This document shows, in pieces, positions 1-8,050 of a stretch of 29,100 nt of DNA. The DNA lies in assembly GCA_029561505.1 (NCBI GenBank), contig JAKQXK010000493.1, positions 1-29,100 on the forward strand, given 5' to 3'. The DNA is from Spirochaetota bacterium (GTDB taxonomy: Bacteria > Spirochaetota > Leptospiria > Turneriellales > Turneriellaceae). Position 1 is the first letter of the stretch; every line of letters begins with the position of its first letter. Made by a program: the position numbers and the translations under genes. A model generated the notes under the pieces. That model did no database searches and was not told the origin of the DNA. It was given only the letters and a program-made list of their open reading frames with translations.

Positions 1-202
1 AACGAGTTTCCAAGCCTGGCTGAATATCCGCCAAAACGGTTACTCATGGATATTGTGAGGCACATGGCTTGAAATCACCAAAATACTCAACGCTTTGCGA
101 CTTCAGACAACAAACTTTGCCTGCTGCGCTCCGAAGGCGGAAAGCGAAGACGCGCATGTCTGCCCTGAAAACAGAGACCCGAGAACGGGCCGTGGGCCTC
201 AA

Positions 203-640
203 CTATTCACCCGCCTGCTGACGCTGCAAAGCAACCTGGGCAGCGATGGCGAGTTCGTCGCTGATCTCGTCGACCAGCTCGAATATCTTGCCATCGCGAA
301 AATAGGCGATTGAGTTTCCCGAGAGCACGAATTCAGAGCCGTCAGCCAGAAGGTAGCGGGCTTTCCACCTGAAATGCAGTGCATTGCCTTTTTGTTTTGG
401 CCGCCCGTCAGATTCGGGTATGCGCCGAACGAAACGGCGATCGAATGCATCGACGATAGATTTGAACTGAGCCTTCACGGCGCTTAATGATGTCCATTTG
501 CCGCCGAACGGCGCCGCACTGCGCACTTCGTAGGTGGCGTCTTCTGTGAAATAGGCATCGAGCAGGTTCCAGTCGTCATGATCATAAGCTTCTTCAAAAG
601 CGTTTAGATATGCGATGAGCACTTTGAGTTGAGATTCCAT
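203..640 (-). CDS. SnoaL-like / NTF2-fold protein
   Basis: A 145-residue protein with the look of the SnoaL/NTF2-like superfamily: an N-terminal helix rich in acidic residues, the D-D-W-x-x-L-D-A-Y-F pattern followed by T-E-D-A-T-Y-E, and a C-terminal sheet with F-R-D-G-K-I, as is usual in this fold. The open frame continues 61 codons further upstream, but that extension is low-complexity and Lys-rich. I chose the ATG at 640 because it is preceded by a purine-rich AGAGAAA stretch and begins where family homology would begin. Members are small ligand-binding or isomerase-like enzymes or accessory domains, so the substrate cannot be inferred. It is divergent from the next gene. Confidence 0.75.
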   Translation of the reverse strand: MESQLKVLIAYLNAFEEAYDHDDWNLLDAYFTEDATYEVRSAAPFGGKWTSLSAVKAQFKSIVDAFDRRFVRRIPESDGRPKQKGNALHFRWKARYLLADGSEFVLSGNSIAYFRDGKIFELVDEISDELAIAAQVALQRQQAGE

Positions 641-852
641 TTTTTTCTCTGATTTTGATTTCTGGTTTTGTTTGACTTTTGCTTTGCAGGCGTTTTCGAT
701 TATGGCATCGCCAAACGACCGCATGGGCCTTTTGTAAATTGGGTTACAGGTGATCGACGAAATTCGGGCATCACGCTGATGCTGGCCGCTGAAAGTTTTG
801 TCGATTCTGAAGGTTTGTCGCAAATCACCCGATTTGCTGCGTCATAAATAAA

Positions 853-1356
853 ATGAGCATTTACCGCCGGTATGTCGTGGGCGAATCGTGGGAAACCGAC
901 GATGCCGGCTCAAATCGTCGGGCCGCAGTTTCACTGCGAAATGTGCTGCTCAGTGCCCGTGAGGTTGAAAATGCATTGCGACAGGGCCAGACACCGGTTG
1001 ATTCGTCTATTGAGAAATGGACGCGGATTCACACAGTTCTGGTCGATTCTGCTGAAATACGCACAATTGGCGCACTCGAGACCTTTATTGGCGCAAAGAC
1101 CTGCGGACTTTGCATCGACGCGCTTAAGCGTTATAGAAAGGCTCACGGTAAGCCTAAGAGCAGCAGAGACAAGTGCTCGATGTGTCAGCTGGCCAAAAAG
1201 CAGCCGTGCCCCGATTCTGATTCGGTTTATAGCCAAATTGAAGAGATCGTGCAGAACGCGAAGAATGCCCCTCAATTGTATCGCGATGACCCTGAAGTTT
1301 TTGAGCGCATTCAGATTCTCATCTTGAAACTCTTGAAGATTCTAAAGGCACTTTGA
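853..1356 (+). CDS. Hypothetical protein with paired Cys motifs
   Basis: A 167-residue protein that I do not recognise. Its middle contains C-G-L-C and, about 27 residues later, C-S-M-C, followed by a fifth Cys in K-Q-P-C-P. Two CxxC pairs at this spacing suggest a structural zinc site or a small Fe-S site. The C-terminus is a hydrophobic, Leu/Ile/Lys-rich amphipathic helix (ILILKLLKILKAL). No signal peptide or membrane span is seen, so a cytoplasmic location is inferred. It converges with the Cdd1-like gene across a hairpin. The alternative frame in the same stretch lacks comparable features and is taken as a shadow. Confidence 0.6.
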   Translation: MSIYRRYVVGESWETDDAGSNRRAAVSLRNVLLSAREVENALRQGQTPVDSSIEKWTRIHTVLVDSAEIRTIGALETFIGAKTCGLCIDALKRYRKAHGKPKSSRDKCSMCQLAKKQPCPDSDSVYSQIEEIVQNAKNAPQLYRDDPEVFERIQILILKLLKILKAL

Positions 1357-1370
1357 GCGAAAAATCTCTA

Positions 1371-1390
1371 AGCGTTAGTTCTTTAACGCT
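1371..1390. terminator. Hairpin between convergent genes
   Basis: AGCGTTA, a six-base loop, then TAACGCT form a perfect 7-bp inverted repeat exactly between two convergent genes; the stop of the minus-strand gene lies in the right arm. T-rich runs are short, so it may be a weak or bidirectional terminator. The same AGCGTT/AACGCT arms recur at 9791-9805 and 9966-9980. Confidence 0.5.
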
Positions 1391-1679
1391 GATCAGATTT
1401 CCATGCATGCCATTTGAGCTTTGCCGCATCGCGGCCGCCGTTTGCGTAATAGACAGCCATGCGAATTACATAGAGGTAGTTCTTGCTCGTCGCGTGGTTC
1501 TCAACAGCATTGGCTGCAGTTAGTTTTTCAAAAAGCTCTTCAGGTGACCTGCCTTTAAGGTCGCTGTTTTTGTGAATGCCGATGCGGGCAAAATCTTGGC
1601 GAAAGGTTTTTCCGACGCCGGGAATTTCAAGCACCGGCCCGCGTGCGGTGTTTTGCGATTTCGTCAGCTCAAAAAGCAT
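1383..1679 (-). CDS. Cdd1-type helix-hairpin-helix protein
   Basis: A 98-residue protein matching the small Cdd1/'pathogenicity locus' family (PF11731 type). It has the helix-hairpin-helix signature E-I-P-G-V-G-K-T near residue 20, then I-G-I-H and D-L-K-G-R-S-P-E-E-L-F, and the typical C-terminal Y-V-I-R-M-A-V-Y-Y-A. The HhH fold normally contacts DNA backbone without sequence specificity; the cellular role of the family is unknown despite its name. The frame remains open for 22 codons upstream of the chosen ATG at 1679, but that extension is Cys/Phe-rich and unlike the family. No strong Shine-Dalgarno is visible. It is divergent from the histidine kinase gene. Confidence 0.8.
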   Translation of the reverse strand: MLFELTKSQNTARGPVLEIPGVGKTFRQDFARIGIHKNSDLKGRSPEELFEKLTAANAVENHATSKNYLYVIRMAVYYANGGRDAAKLKWHAWKSDQR

Positions 1680-1760
1680 TTGGCGGCGGACAAACGTGCA
1701 AATTGTACACCCATAAAGCGTTTGACCGAAGATGGGCACCAGCATTCGTGATGCGTTTCA

Positions 1761-4223
1761 GTGTTGCGCACCACCTTTCACCTCGTTCTGGCCGTAACGG
1801 CATTCGCCAGCGCAAGTATCGCGGGCGCAAGCAGCCCGGTTGTCCAGCGGGGTGTGGCAGACTTGCGTAACCATGATTTTGAAAGTTCTTCGGTCGATTT
1901 GAAGGGCGAATGGCAATTTCGATGGAAAAACCTGCACGTTTCTCGCGCGCCGTCGCCGACCACAGCCGAACCGGTGCCTTACCTTGAAGCTCCGCGGTCA
2001 TGGAATGGAATGATCGCCGGCAGCGACAAGGTGACCCCGCATGGTTATGGCACATATTCACTGAGAATCGTGCTGCCGCGTGTTCACCCGCCGCTCGCGC
2101 TGACAATGCAAGATCAGGGCACGGCAATGCGCATCTATGCGAACGGTACGCTGATCGGTGGTAACGGCAGCGTCGGCGTCGATGCAGCCACAAGCAAACC
2201 GCACACGATACCGCTCACTGTGCCCGTGAACCCACAGTCAGATGAACTTTTGTTGGATATACAAGTTTCAAATTTTCATTACCGTAAGGGCGGCATGTGG
2301 AACACCGTCACGCTCGGCAGCCAACAACAAATCGCCACGCAAAACTACCGCACGCAGCTGATTCTTGCCTTCATAGCAGGGGGTCTCGCGCTCATTTCAC
2401 TTTACCATTTAGGAATCTTCTCTTTCTACCCCGAAGGAAAGTCGTCGCTGCTGCTCGGGCTTTTCGGGCTGAGCCTCGTGGTTCGGCTCGCCACCACGGG
2501 CCAGAAAATTCTGGTGCAGGCCTGGCCGCAGTTGCCGTTCGATGCGTATGTTCGACTTGAACTACTTTCGTGGTTCATTAGCGTGCCGCTCGGAATTCAA
2601 TACGTCGATAGCCTGTTTCAGAACCTGCGCTTCAAGTGGTTTATACCAACACTCTACGCCTTCTGCGGCATGTTTGCGCTGGTGTTGCTTTTTCCGTCGG
2701 CGGTTTACAGCCACACGGTCGTGCCATCGATGATCGTGTATTATCTTGCGATAGTGTATTCGCTTGCGACCTTGATTTTCGTGCGCAGAAAATATGCTGC
2801 GGGCACGCGGTTGTTTCTCGTGAGCGCGAGCATTTTCACCCTCTTTGTGCTGAACGATATATTGTACGTCAGCGAAATTGTGCGCATTGCGCTGCTGGGC
2901 CCTTATGGCATTATGATCTTCGTTCTGGCGCAGGCGGTGATCTTGTCAGACAGGTTTCTGCATGTTTTTCGCGAAAAAGAAACTTTGCAGGCAGCGTTGA
3001 ACGACAATCTCACGGTTCTCGTCGGCCAGCGAACGCAAGAGCTCGAGCAGGCCAGACTCAAGGCCGAAGCTGCAAACATAGCAAAGAGCCGGTTTCTTGC
3101 GAATATGAGCCATGAGCTGCGCACGCCGCTGAACGGCATTATGGGCATGTCGTCGATACTGCAGGCTACGCAACTCACGCCACAGCAATCTGAATACCTG
3201 GAAATAGTCGCGAAGTCGGGAAAATCGCTGCTGAAGCTCATCAATGAAATTCTTGATCTCGCGAAAATCGAGTCGGGCAAGGCTGTGGCCGAACATCTGC
3301 CGTTTAATCCACGCGAGATATGCGAAGACGCGTTTAACCTCAGTAGTGCATTTTTAGCGGAAAAAAATGTGCAGATGCGTTGTTTCATCTCTGAAGAAAC
3401 TCCGAATCTGGTCATGGGTGACGCCGAACGGCTGAGGCAGATTCTGTTGAATCTTCTGGGCAACGCTGTGAAGTTCACGAAAGAAGGTGAGATTAATTTT
3501 ACAGTGAAGCCCGTGAATCGCCGCGACGCAAAGGTCACGGTGGCTTTCGCGATTGCTGACACGGGTATCGGTATTTCGCCTGAGAAACTCGCCCTGGTTT
3601 TTCAACCTTTTGAACAAGCTGACCAGAGCACGACACGCATGTTCGGCGGTACAGGTCTGGGCCTCAGCATCTCGCGGCAACTCGCAGAACTTTTGGGCGG
3701 CACGATCGAGGTGCAAAGTGAAGTGGGCAAAGGTTCAACGTTCACGCTGCTGCTGGTGTTTAGCGAGGCGCAGGCAGGCTTGCCTGAAGAAAATACAATT
3801 CTCAAACCATCTGCGACAGAATCGTATCCCGGGCTGCGCGTGCTGCTGGCCGAAGACGATGAAATCAACCGTATCGTGGTCATGAAGCTGCTTGAGAATC
3901 TGGGCTGCGAGGTGAAATGTGCGACCGATGGCCGCGAAGCCTTGCAGTTACTTTCTGAATTTGACGCGCAGGTGGTTCTGATGGATTGCATGATGCCAAA
4001 TCTTGACGGTTATGAAACGGCTGCCGAAATGCGGCGGCTCGAACAAGAGGCAAAAGCAGCGCGCATGCCGATCATTGCAATAACTGCCAACGCGGTGCAG
4101 GCAGACCTTGATCGCTGCCTTGCTGTCGGCATGGATGCCTACATCACCAAGCCGGTCAGAAAAGAAGATATTCTGGCAATTCTCGGCAAATGGGCGGCAA
4201 CCGCCACGAACCCGAATTCATAG
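1761..4223 (+). CDS. 7TMR-DISM hybrid sensor histidine kinase
   Basis: An 820-residue hybrid kinase. Order of parts: signal peptide (about 1-23); extracytoplasmic jelly-roll-like sensor (about 30-190, including L-K-G-E-W-Q-F-R-W and N-G-T-L-I-G); about seven membrane spans (200-400, 7TMR-DISM type); short coiled coil; HisKA with phospho-acceptor His451 in the [10 protein letters not shown] block; HATPase with N-L-L-G-N-A-V-K-F (N564), D-T-G-I-G-I and G-G-T-G-L-G-L-S; and a C-terminal receiver domain with E-D-D near its start, phospho-acceptor Asp742 in L-M-D-C-M-M-P, and the conserved Lys in I-T-K-P-V. All catalytic residues are present. The start is GTG at 1761, because an in-frame stop lies at 1749-1751. 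No Hpt protein or separate response regulator is adjacent, so its output is unknown. The ligand is probably a carbohydrate or other small molecule (inference from the sensor fold). Confidence 0.93.
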   Translation: MLRTTFHLVLAVTAFASASIAGASSPVVQRGVADLRNHDFESSSVDLKGEWQFRWKNLHVSRAPSPTTAEPVPYLEAPRSWNGMIAGSDKVTPHGYGTYSLRIVLPRVHPPLALTMQDQGTAMRIYANGTLIGGNGSVGVDAATSKPHTIPLTVPVNPQSDELLLDIQVSNFHYRKGGMWNTVTLGSQQQIATQNYRTQLILAFIAGGLALISLYHLGIFSFYPEGKSSLLLGLFGLSLVVRLATTGQKILVQAWPQLPFDAYVRLELLSWFISVPLGIQYVDSLFQNLRFKWFIPTLYAFCGMFALVLLFPSAVYSHTVVPSMIVYYLAIVYSLATLIFVRRKYAAGTRLFLVSASIFTLFVLNDILYVSEIVRIALLGPYGIMIFVLAQAVILSDRFLHVFREKETLQAALNDNLTVLVGQRTQELEQARLKAEAANIAKSRFLANMSHELRTPLNGIMGMSSILQATQLTPQQSEYLEIVAKSGKSLLKLINEILDLAKIESGKAVAEHLPFNPREICEDAFNLSSAFLAEKNVQMRCFISEETPNLVMGDAERLRQILLNLLGNAVKFTKEGEINFTVKPVNRRDAKVTVAFAIADTGIGISPEKLALVFQPFEQADQSTTRMFGGTGLGLSISRQLAELLGGTIEVQSEVGKGSTFTLLLVFSEAQAGLPEENTILKPSATESYPGLRVLLAEDDEINRIVVMKLLENLGCEVKCATDGREALQLLSEFDAQVVLMDCMMPNLDGYETAAEMRRLEQEAKAARMPIIAITANAVQADLDRCLAVGMDAYITKPVRKEDILAILGKWAATATNPNS

Positions 4224-4243
4224 TTGCAGGCCCTTGGTCAAAA

Positions 4244-4271
4244 GTGAACAATGTTTCAATTTTAATTGACA
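4244..4271 (+). promoter_or_regulatory. Putative regulatory site and -35 region
   Basis: Sequence of form GTGAACA-N6-CAATT-TTA-ATTGACA, ending in a perfect TTGACA hexamer 85 bases upstream of the hydrolase start. The same arrangement (GTGAACA-N6-CAATT-ATTGAC) occurs on the minus strand at 12886-12910, upstream of the SpoIIE phosphatase gene. No good -10 box is found at 16-18 bases, so the promoter itself is not proven. Confidence 0.4.
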
Positions 4272-4355
4272 GCATTTCTCGAGTTTAGGGTCTTTATATC
4301 TTTATTAAGGACTGCGCCCCGCAGCTCAGCTGCACGGGCGCACCGCAGGAGGGTT

Positions 4356-5225
4356 ATGTTCTCAGAAAGTGGACTCGCTGCCAAACGTAGCGGCGGCGGC
4401 AAAAAGCTCAAAGTTCGCGCTCCTAAATGGGCGTTTGATGATCTTTCACCCGGGCAAGACGCCAGCGTGTTCGCGCGCACGCTCTTTCATGCGTTGAGCC
4501 TTGTTTTTCCCGATGGCGAACGTTTTTTCATTCGCAGCGTGAAAGCGTTTCAAGACAAAATTACCGACCCAACTTTGCTCGCCGACATCAAGGCTTTCAT
4601 CGGGCAAGAGGTGCAACACGGGCGCGTTCACGAATTTTACAACGAGAAGATTGTCGGTAGCCGTTTCGAGATCGAGAACTATCTGAAGCTGCACCGCTGG
4701 GTGAACTATACTCTGATTGAGCCGGTGACCAACTGGCTGTTCTCGCCAAAGTTTTCGCTGTCGGTAACTGCGGCGGCCGAGCACTATACCGCGACCTGGG
4801 CGCACAACGCCCTGACCGACTCGCGCGTGAAAGATATCAAGAGCGAATCGCTGCGCAACCTCATCTACTGGCACGCGATCGAAGAGATTGAACACAAACA
4901 CGTGGCGTTCGACGTGCTGCGAGAAGTCGACGACAACTATTTTCTGCGCATCAGCGGCATATTGTTTCTGGCGGTGACAATGCCGGCATGGGTTGGTCTG
5001 GGGTTTGTCTATCTGCTCGCACAAGAGAAGGATTTCAAAATTGCCGATGTCATTGGCGACATGGCAAAAGATGCGTCGTCTGGCAGCGGCCTGACCCGCC
5101 AGTTTGTGAATGCGTTCTTTAGCTATTTCAGGCCGGGCTTTCACCCCGATGATATCGACGACGCGGCGCTCGTAGCCGAAATTGCGGCAGAAGTCGAACG
5201 GAGCATCAAGGCTTCTGCCGCTTAA
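4356..5225 (+). CDS. PF10118-type metal-dependent hydrolase
   Basis: A 289-residue protein of the predicted metal-dependent hydrolase family (COG3687/PF10118 type). It shows the all-helical, ferritin-like pattern of metal ligands: G-Q-E-V-Q-H-G-R-V-H-E near residue 90, A-E-H-Y-T-A near 140, and H-A-I-E-E-I-E-H-K-H-V-A-F near 180. One hydrophobic segment around residue 210 may associate with the membrane. The frame stays open 30 codons upstream, but the ATG at 4356 is preceded by AGGAGGG at ideal spacing, which decides the start. The substrate is unknown. It converges with a fatty-acid desaturase, so a lipid-related role is a reasonable guess only. Confidence 0.85.
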   Translation: MFSESGLAAKRSGGGKKLKVRAPKWAFDDLSPGQDASVFARTLFHALSLVFPDGERFFIRSVKAFQDKITDPTLLADIKAFIGQEVQHGRVHEFYNEKIVGSRFEIENYLKLHRWVNYTLIEPVTNWLFSPKFSLSVTAAAEHYTATWAHNALTDSRVKDIKSESLRNLIYWHAIEEIEHKHVAFDVLREVDDNYFLRISGILFLAVTMPAWVGLGFVYLLAQEKDFKIADVIGDMAKDASSGSGLTRQFVNAFFSYFRPGFHPDDIDDAALVAEIAAEVERSIKASAA

Positions 5226-5233
5226 ATTTTCAT

Positions 5234-5266
5234 AATTCTCTGCGGCGCTGCCGCAGAGAATTTTTT
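5234..5266. terminator. Bidirectional rho-independent terminator
   Basis: A perfect 13-bp stem (AATTCTCTGCGGC, loop GCT, then its complement) is flanked by an A/T run on the left and TTTT on the right. It lies between the convergent hydrolase and desaturase genes and can serve both strands. Confidence 0.9.
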
Positions 5267-5267
5267 A

Positions 5268-6167
5268 TCAGGTACCGTATTCTGAGAGCAGCGCTTCGCG
5301 GGCTGCGTCGGGTTTGCGCGTGTGCTGCGTGCGCATCGACTTTGAGCGCCACTGCGGTACGAAAATCGAAAGTACATAAGTGCGTATAATGTACCACGCG
5401 AGGCTGCGTTCCATGAGACGGGGGTCAATTTTGTCGGCGATTTTGGCATGCGCCTCGGTTAACTGGCTCCAGTGCAGCGCCATCTGTTCGTGGTGCACCG
5501 TGTGCAGCCCCGCGTTCAGCAGCAACTTGCTGCCGATACCGGTGAAATTGCGCGAATGGTTGAGCGCCGAGTCTTCGTCGCAGTGCACGTGCTGAATGTA
5601 GTTCACCATCAGCACAGCTATCACCGAAAACTGTGAGGGAACTATAATGCAATAGAGGGCTTTTTTCCAGTCAAGAAACAGTGCCCCGCCAATGAAAGCT
5701 ATCCAGATTGCGTATTCGCTGATATAGAAGAAGAATCGCGGTTTGTCGTGCTTCCATGCGTGTTTCAAGAACTGGCTGGTCGGCGTCTGCTGGTAGATCG
5801 CGCTGATGATAGGGTACGTCAGTAACGTGAACAGATTATTACGCTCAGAAAACCGCCAGGTGATTGTGTAATCGCCGTCTTTGTTACCAAAGCGGTGGTG
5901 GTTGAGGTTATGTGTGGGAATCCAAGCATAAACGGGAAAACCGTAGAACAGCGTCAGCCAGTAATCGGTGAGCCGGTTCATGAGGTGGCTTTTCCACATG
6001 TTGTTATGGTTGTGGTTGTGCGCCATCGCGAAACAAGGCGCCGCCATCAGCATCGCGCCGATGAACAGAAAGACGTTAAACTCGGGCAAAAGCCAGTGCC
6101 AGACAAGTATGCCGGTCGTGACAACCATGTAGAACACAGAAAGTAAATCTGCTTTGTAGCGCAGCAT
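5268..6167 (-). CDS. Membrane fatty-acid desaturase
   Basis: A 299-residue integral membrane di-iron desaturase of the FA_desaturase (PF00487) superfamily. Hydrophobic segments lie near residues 8-50, 65-85, 145-190. The three histidine boxes are visible: H-N-H-N-H at 50-54, H-N-L-N-H-H at 86-91 and H-T-V-H-H at 222-226, with extra histidines at 193 and 195. Enzymes of this type insert double bonds into, or hydroxylate, acyl chains in the membrane using O2 and an electron donor. The regiospecificity cannot be read from sequence, and a carotenoid hydroxylase/ketolase is a less likely alternative. The ATG at 6167 follows a strong GGAGGT. A perfect 16-bp inverted repeat overlaps that ribosome-binding site, suggesting tight control. 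Confidence 0.9.
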   Translation of the reverse strand: MLRYKADLLSVFYMVVTTGILVWHWLLPEFNVFLFIGAMLMAAPCFAMAHNHNHNNMWKSHLMNRLTDYWLTLFYGFPVYAWIPTHNLNHHRFGNKDGDYTITWRFSERNNLFTLLTYPIISAIYQQTPTSQFLKHAWKHDKPRFFFYISEYAIWIAFIGGALFLDWKKALYCIIVPSQFSVIAVLMVNYIQHVHCDEDSALNHSRNFTGIGSKLLLNAGLHTVHHEQMALHWSQLTEAHAKIADKIDPRLMERSLAWYIIRTYVLSIFVPQWRSKSMRTQHTRKPDAAREALLSEYGT

Positions 6168-6174
6168 GAAACCT

Positions 6175-6211
6175 CCATTACCAGATAAAATAGTCTTTTA
6201 TCTGGTAATGG
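6175..6211 (-). promoter_or_regulatory. Perfect 16-bp inverted repeat in desaturase leader
   Basis: CCATTACCAGATAAAA, a 5-base spacer and the exact reverse complement. On the minus strand the distal arm ends inside the GGAGGT ribosome-binding site of the desaturase gene. Reading it as an operator for a fatty-acid-responsive repressor (TetR type, as for DesT/FabR) or as an RNA hairpin limiting translation are both inferences. It is not a terminator of an upstream gene, because the neighbouring gene is divergent. Confidence 0.75.
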
Positions 6212-6235
6212 AAAGAAATGGTCACACATTCACGT

Positions 6236-6247
6236 TGTCAATAATTG
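6236..6247 (-). promoter_or_regulatory. Possible -35 region of the desaturase gene
   Basis: CAATTATTGACA on the minus strand, containing a perfect TTGACA 69 bases before the desaturase start. Eleven of these bases are identical to the element at 12886-12910. The -10 is not obvious (TTTCTT at 17 bases is poor). Confidence 0.35.
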
Positions 6248-6343
6248 CGCAGATTGGCTGGCTACCACAAGAGTTTACTGCGATAGTACTGCCAAGAAGC
6301 TGGCTCGGGTGAAACGAATAAAGAGTGGTGCACGAGGTTATCG

Positions 6344-6673
6344 ATGGCATGGCTGATTCTCATTGTCGCGGGGCTTTTTGAAGTTGGTTTTGCGGCTTGC
6401 CTCGCGAAGTCGAAAGACGCCACGGGCACCGAAAAAACTTTCTGGTACACTGGATTCTTCGTCGCGCTCAGCCTCAGCATGCTGCTGTTAATGAAGGCGG
6501 TCGAAACATTGCCGATTGGCACTGCATATGCAGTCTGGACAGGCATCGGCGCGGTCGGCACAGTATTGGTTGGCGTTCTGGTATTTAAAGACCCGGTCAG
6601 CTTCTGGCGCATCTTTTTTATCACGACGCTTATCGCTTCAATCGTGGGCCTGAAGACCGTTTCATCGCACTGA
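6344..6673 (+). CDS. SMR-family exporter, Gdx/SugE subtype
   Basis: A 109-residue small multidrug resistance protein with four membrane helices. The essential membrane glutamate is Glu13 (G-L-F-E-V-G). The stretch L-P-I-G-T-A-Y-A-V-W-T-G-I-G-A-V-G is characteristic of the SugE/Gdx branch rather than the EmrE/Qac branch; characterised Gdx proteins are dual-topology dimers that exchange guanidinium for protons. Guanidinium export is therefore likely but inferred. I looked for guanidine riboswitches in the 130 bases upstream and found none of the conserved cores. The start at 6344 has GAGG six bases upstream. Its C-terminus converges with the permease gene. Confidence 0.88.
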   Translation: MAWLILIVAGLFEVGFAACLAKSKDATGTEKTFWYTGFFVALSLSMLLLMKAVETLPIGTAYAVWTGIGAVGTVLVGVLVFKDPVSFWRIFFITTLIASIVGLKTVSSH

Positions 6674-6694
6674 CGTTTTGCCTTGGCGTTTTGG

Positions 6695-8050
6695 TTATTT
6701 TGAAGCTACACTTTTTCGCGTGAACCAGAAGAATCCCGGCACGCCCAACAGAATCACTCCCAGACCAATCGCTGTGAGGTAGGGCATTGCAATCGCCGCA
6801 TAGACGATAAAACCGGCAGAACAAAACAAAAAGACAATCGGCAAAACAGGATACAGCGGCGTTCTGAATAGGCCCGGCTGCGCTTCGGTTTTTCTGAAAC
6901 CCCTGACTTTGAAGATCGCACCTGCAGTGAGACCGTAGAAAATATAAGAGGCAAACACCACTGAATCGGTCAGCTCGTCGAACGTGCCAGAGAAGGCGAG
7001 CAACGCTGCAATAGCCCCCTGCACCACCGTAGAAAAGACGGGAATCGCATTCACTCGCGAGAGCCGGCCGAGGGGTCTGAAGAATACGCCATCTTGCGCC
7101 ATCGCATATGGCACGCGCGCGCTCGCCAAAATCGAACCGCTCATGGCTCCGAGCGCTGAAACGACCATCATCGCTGCAATGACCTTCACGCTAGCATCAG
7201 AGATTACCCTGTGCATCGCAGCCGTCGCCACGGGCTCTGCACCCGGGTTGACCGACGGGTTAGAGGCCAACACCTCGTTGAAGGTCAGAACATGAAAGAA
7301 CGCCTGGTTTACGAGCAGGTAGACGACGATCACGATACCCAGACCAATTGCAAGCGCAAGCGGCAGGTTACGCTGCGCATTCTTTACTTCGCCCCCAAGC
7401 ATCGGCAGGTTGTTCCAGCCGTCGTACGCCCAGAGCGCAGCCAGTAACGCTGCCGAAAAAGAAACCATGCCAGGCCACTTTACGGGAGCCGCGCTTTGCG
7501 CCGCTTCGGGAGCGATAAAAAAAAGCGTACCGACGAGAACGCTGAGGCTGATGACCTTGATTGCCGTCAGCGTCACCTGCACCGAAGAACTGACGGATAT
7601 CGTGAGGCTATTGATGATGGTGAAGAGCGCAATAAAGATAACGGCCATCTGCCAGACCTTAATGCCGAGTGTTGAATAGGGCACGACGACATGCAAAAAA
7701 GCCGCGGCACCAACCGCATACGAAGCCGCACTGCCGGGCGCGCCGATGGTGAAGCGCATCCAGCCATACATGTATGCGGGAAACTTGCCATAGACATTGC
7801 GCAAAATCGCATATTCGCCGCCAGCCTCGGGCATGCGCGAACAGAGCTCAGCATAAGTAAGCGCGCCGGCATATGATAGCAAACCGGCGACGAGCCAGGC
7901 CAAAAGCACAATCGTCACGCTGCCCGCGTGCTGCGCCATGATCGCGGGCTTCAAAAAAACCCCTGTGCCGATCATGCAGCCGGCAACGAGACTGATTGCG
8001 GTGAAGAGCCCTAATGCCCTGCGTGGCGTCGCAGGGGCCGTTTGGTTCAG
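6695..8050 (-). CDS. APC-family amino-acid permease, CTG start
   Basis: A 451-residue, about 12-helix permease of the APC superfamily. The G-T-G-V-F-L-K-P motif of helix 1 and A-E-L-C-S-R-M-P-E-A-G-G-E-Y of the helix 2-3 region are typical of APC amino-acid transporters and antiporters. The first ATG in frame (7975) would cut helix 1 in half. The frame continues 25 codons upstream with a perfect helix 1 (LGLFTAISLVAGCMIGTG) to CTG at 8050. That CTG overlaps the TGA of the upstream gene (CTGA, like the common ATGA) and is preceded by AAAGGTGGA, an excellent Shine-Dalgarno. No ATG, GTG or TTG is available between. The substrate is probably an amino acid; which one is unknown. Confidence 0.87.
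   Translation of the reverse strand: MNQTAPATPRRALGLFTAISLVAGCMIGTGVFLKPAIMAQHAGSVTIVLLAWLVAGLLSYAGALTYAELCSRMPEAGGEYAILRNVYGKFPAYMYGWMRFTIGAPGSAASYAVGAAAFLHVVVPYSTLGIKVWQMAVIFIALFTIINSLTISVSSSVQVTLTAIKVISLSVLVGTLFFIAPEAAQSAAPVKWPGMVSFSAALLAALWAYDGWNNLPMLGGEVKNAQRNLPLALAIGLGIVIVVYLLVNQAFFHVLTFNEVLASNPSVNPGAEPVATAAMHRVISDASVKVIAAMMVVSALGAMSGSILASARVPYAMAQDGVFFRPLGRLSRVNAIPVFSTVVQGAIAALLAFSGTFDELTDSVVFASYIFYGLTAGAIFKVRGFRKTEAQPGLFRTPLYPVLPIVFLFCSAGFIVYAAIAMPYLTAIGLGVILLGVPGFFWFTRKSVASK

Noticed and set aside
1..72. Possible 3' end of a plus-strand gene (frame ending in TGA at 70-72)
   Set aside because: Two frames are open at the window edge, and 24 codons give no recognisable sequence.
4266..4355. 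Upstream extension of the hydrolase gene to ATG 4266
   Set aside because: The start would lie inside the TTGACA box, and the AGGAGGG before 4356 gives a much better start.
6212..6343. Guanidine riboswitch before the Gdx-like gene
   Set aside because: ACGA tetramers are present, but not in hairpin loops, and the guanidine-I and -III cores are absent.
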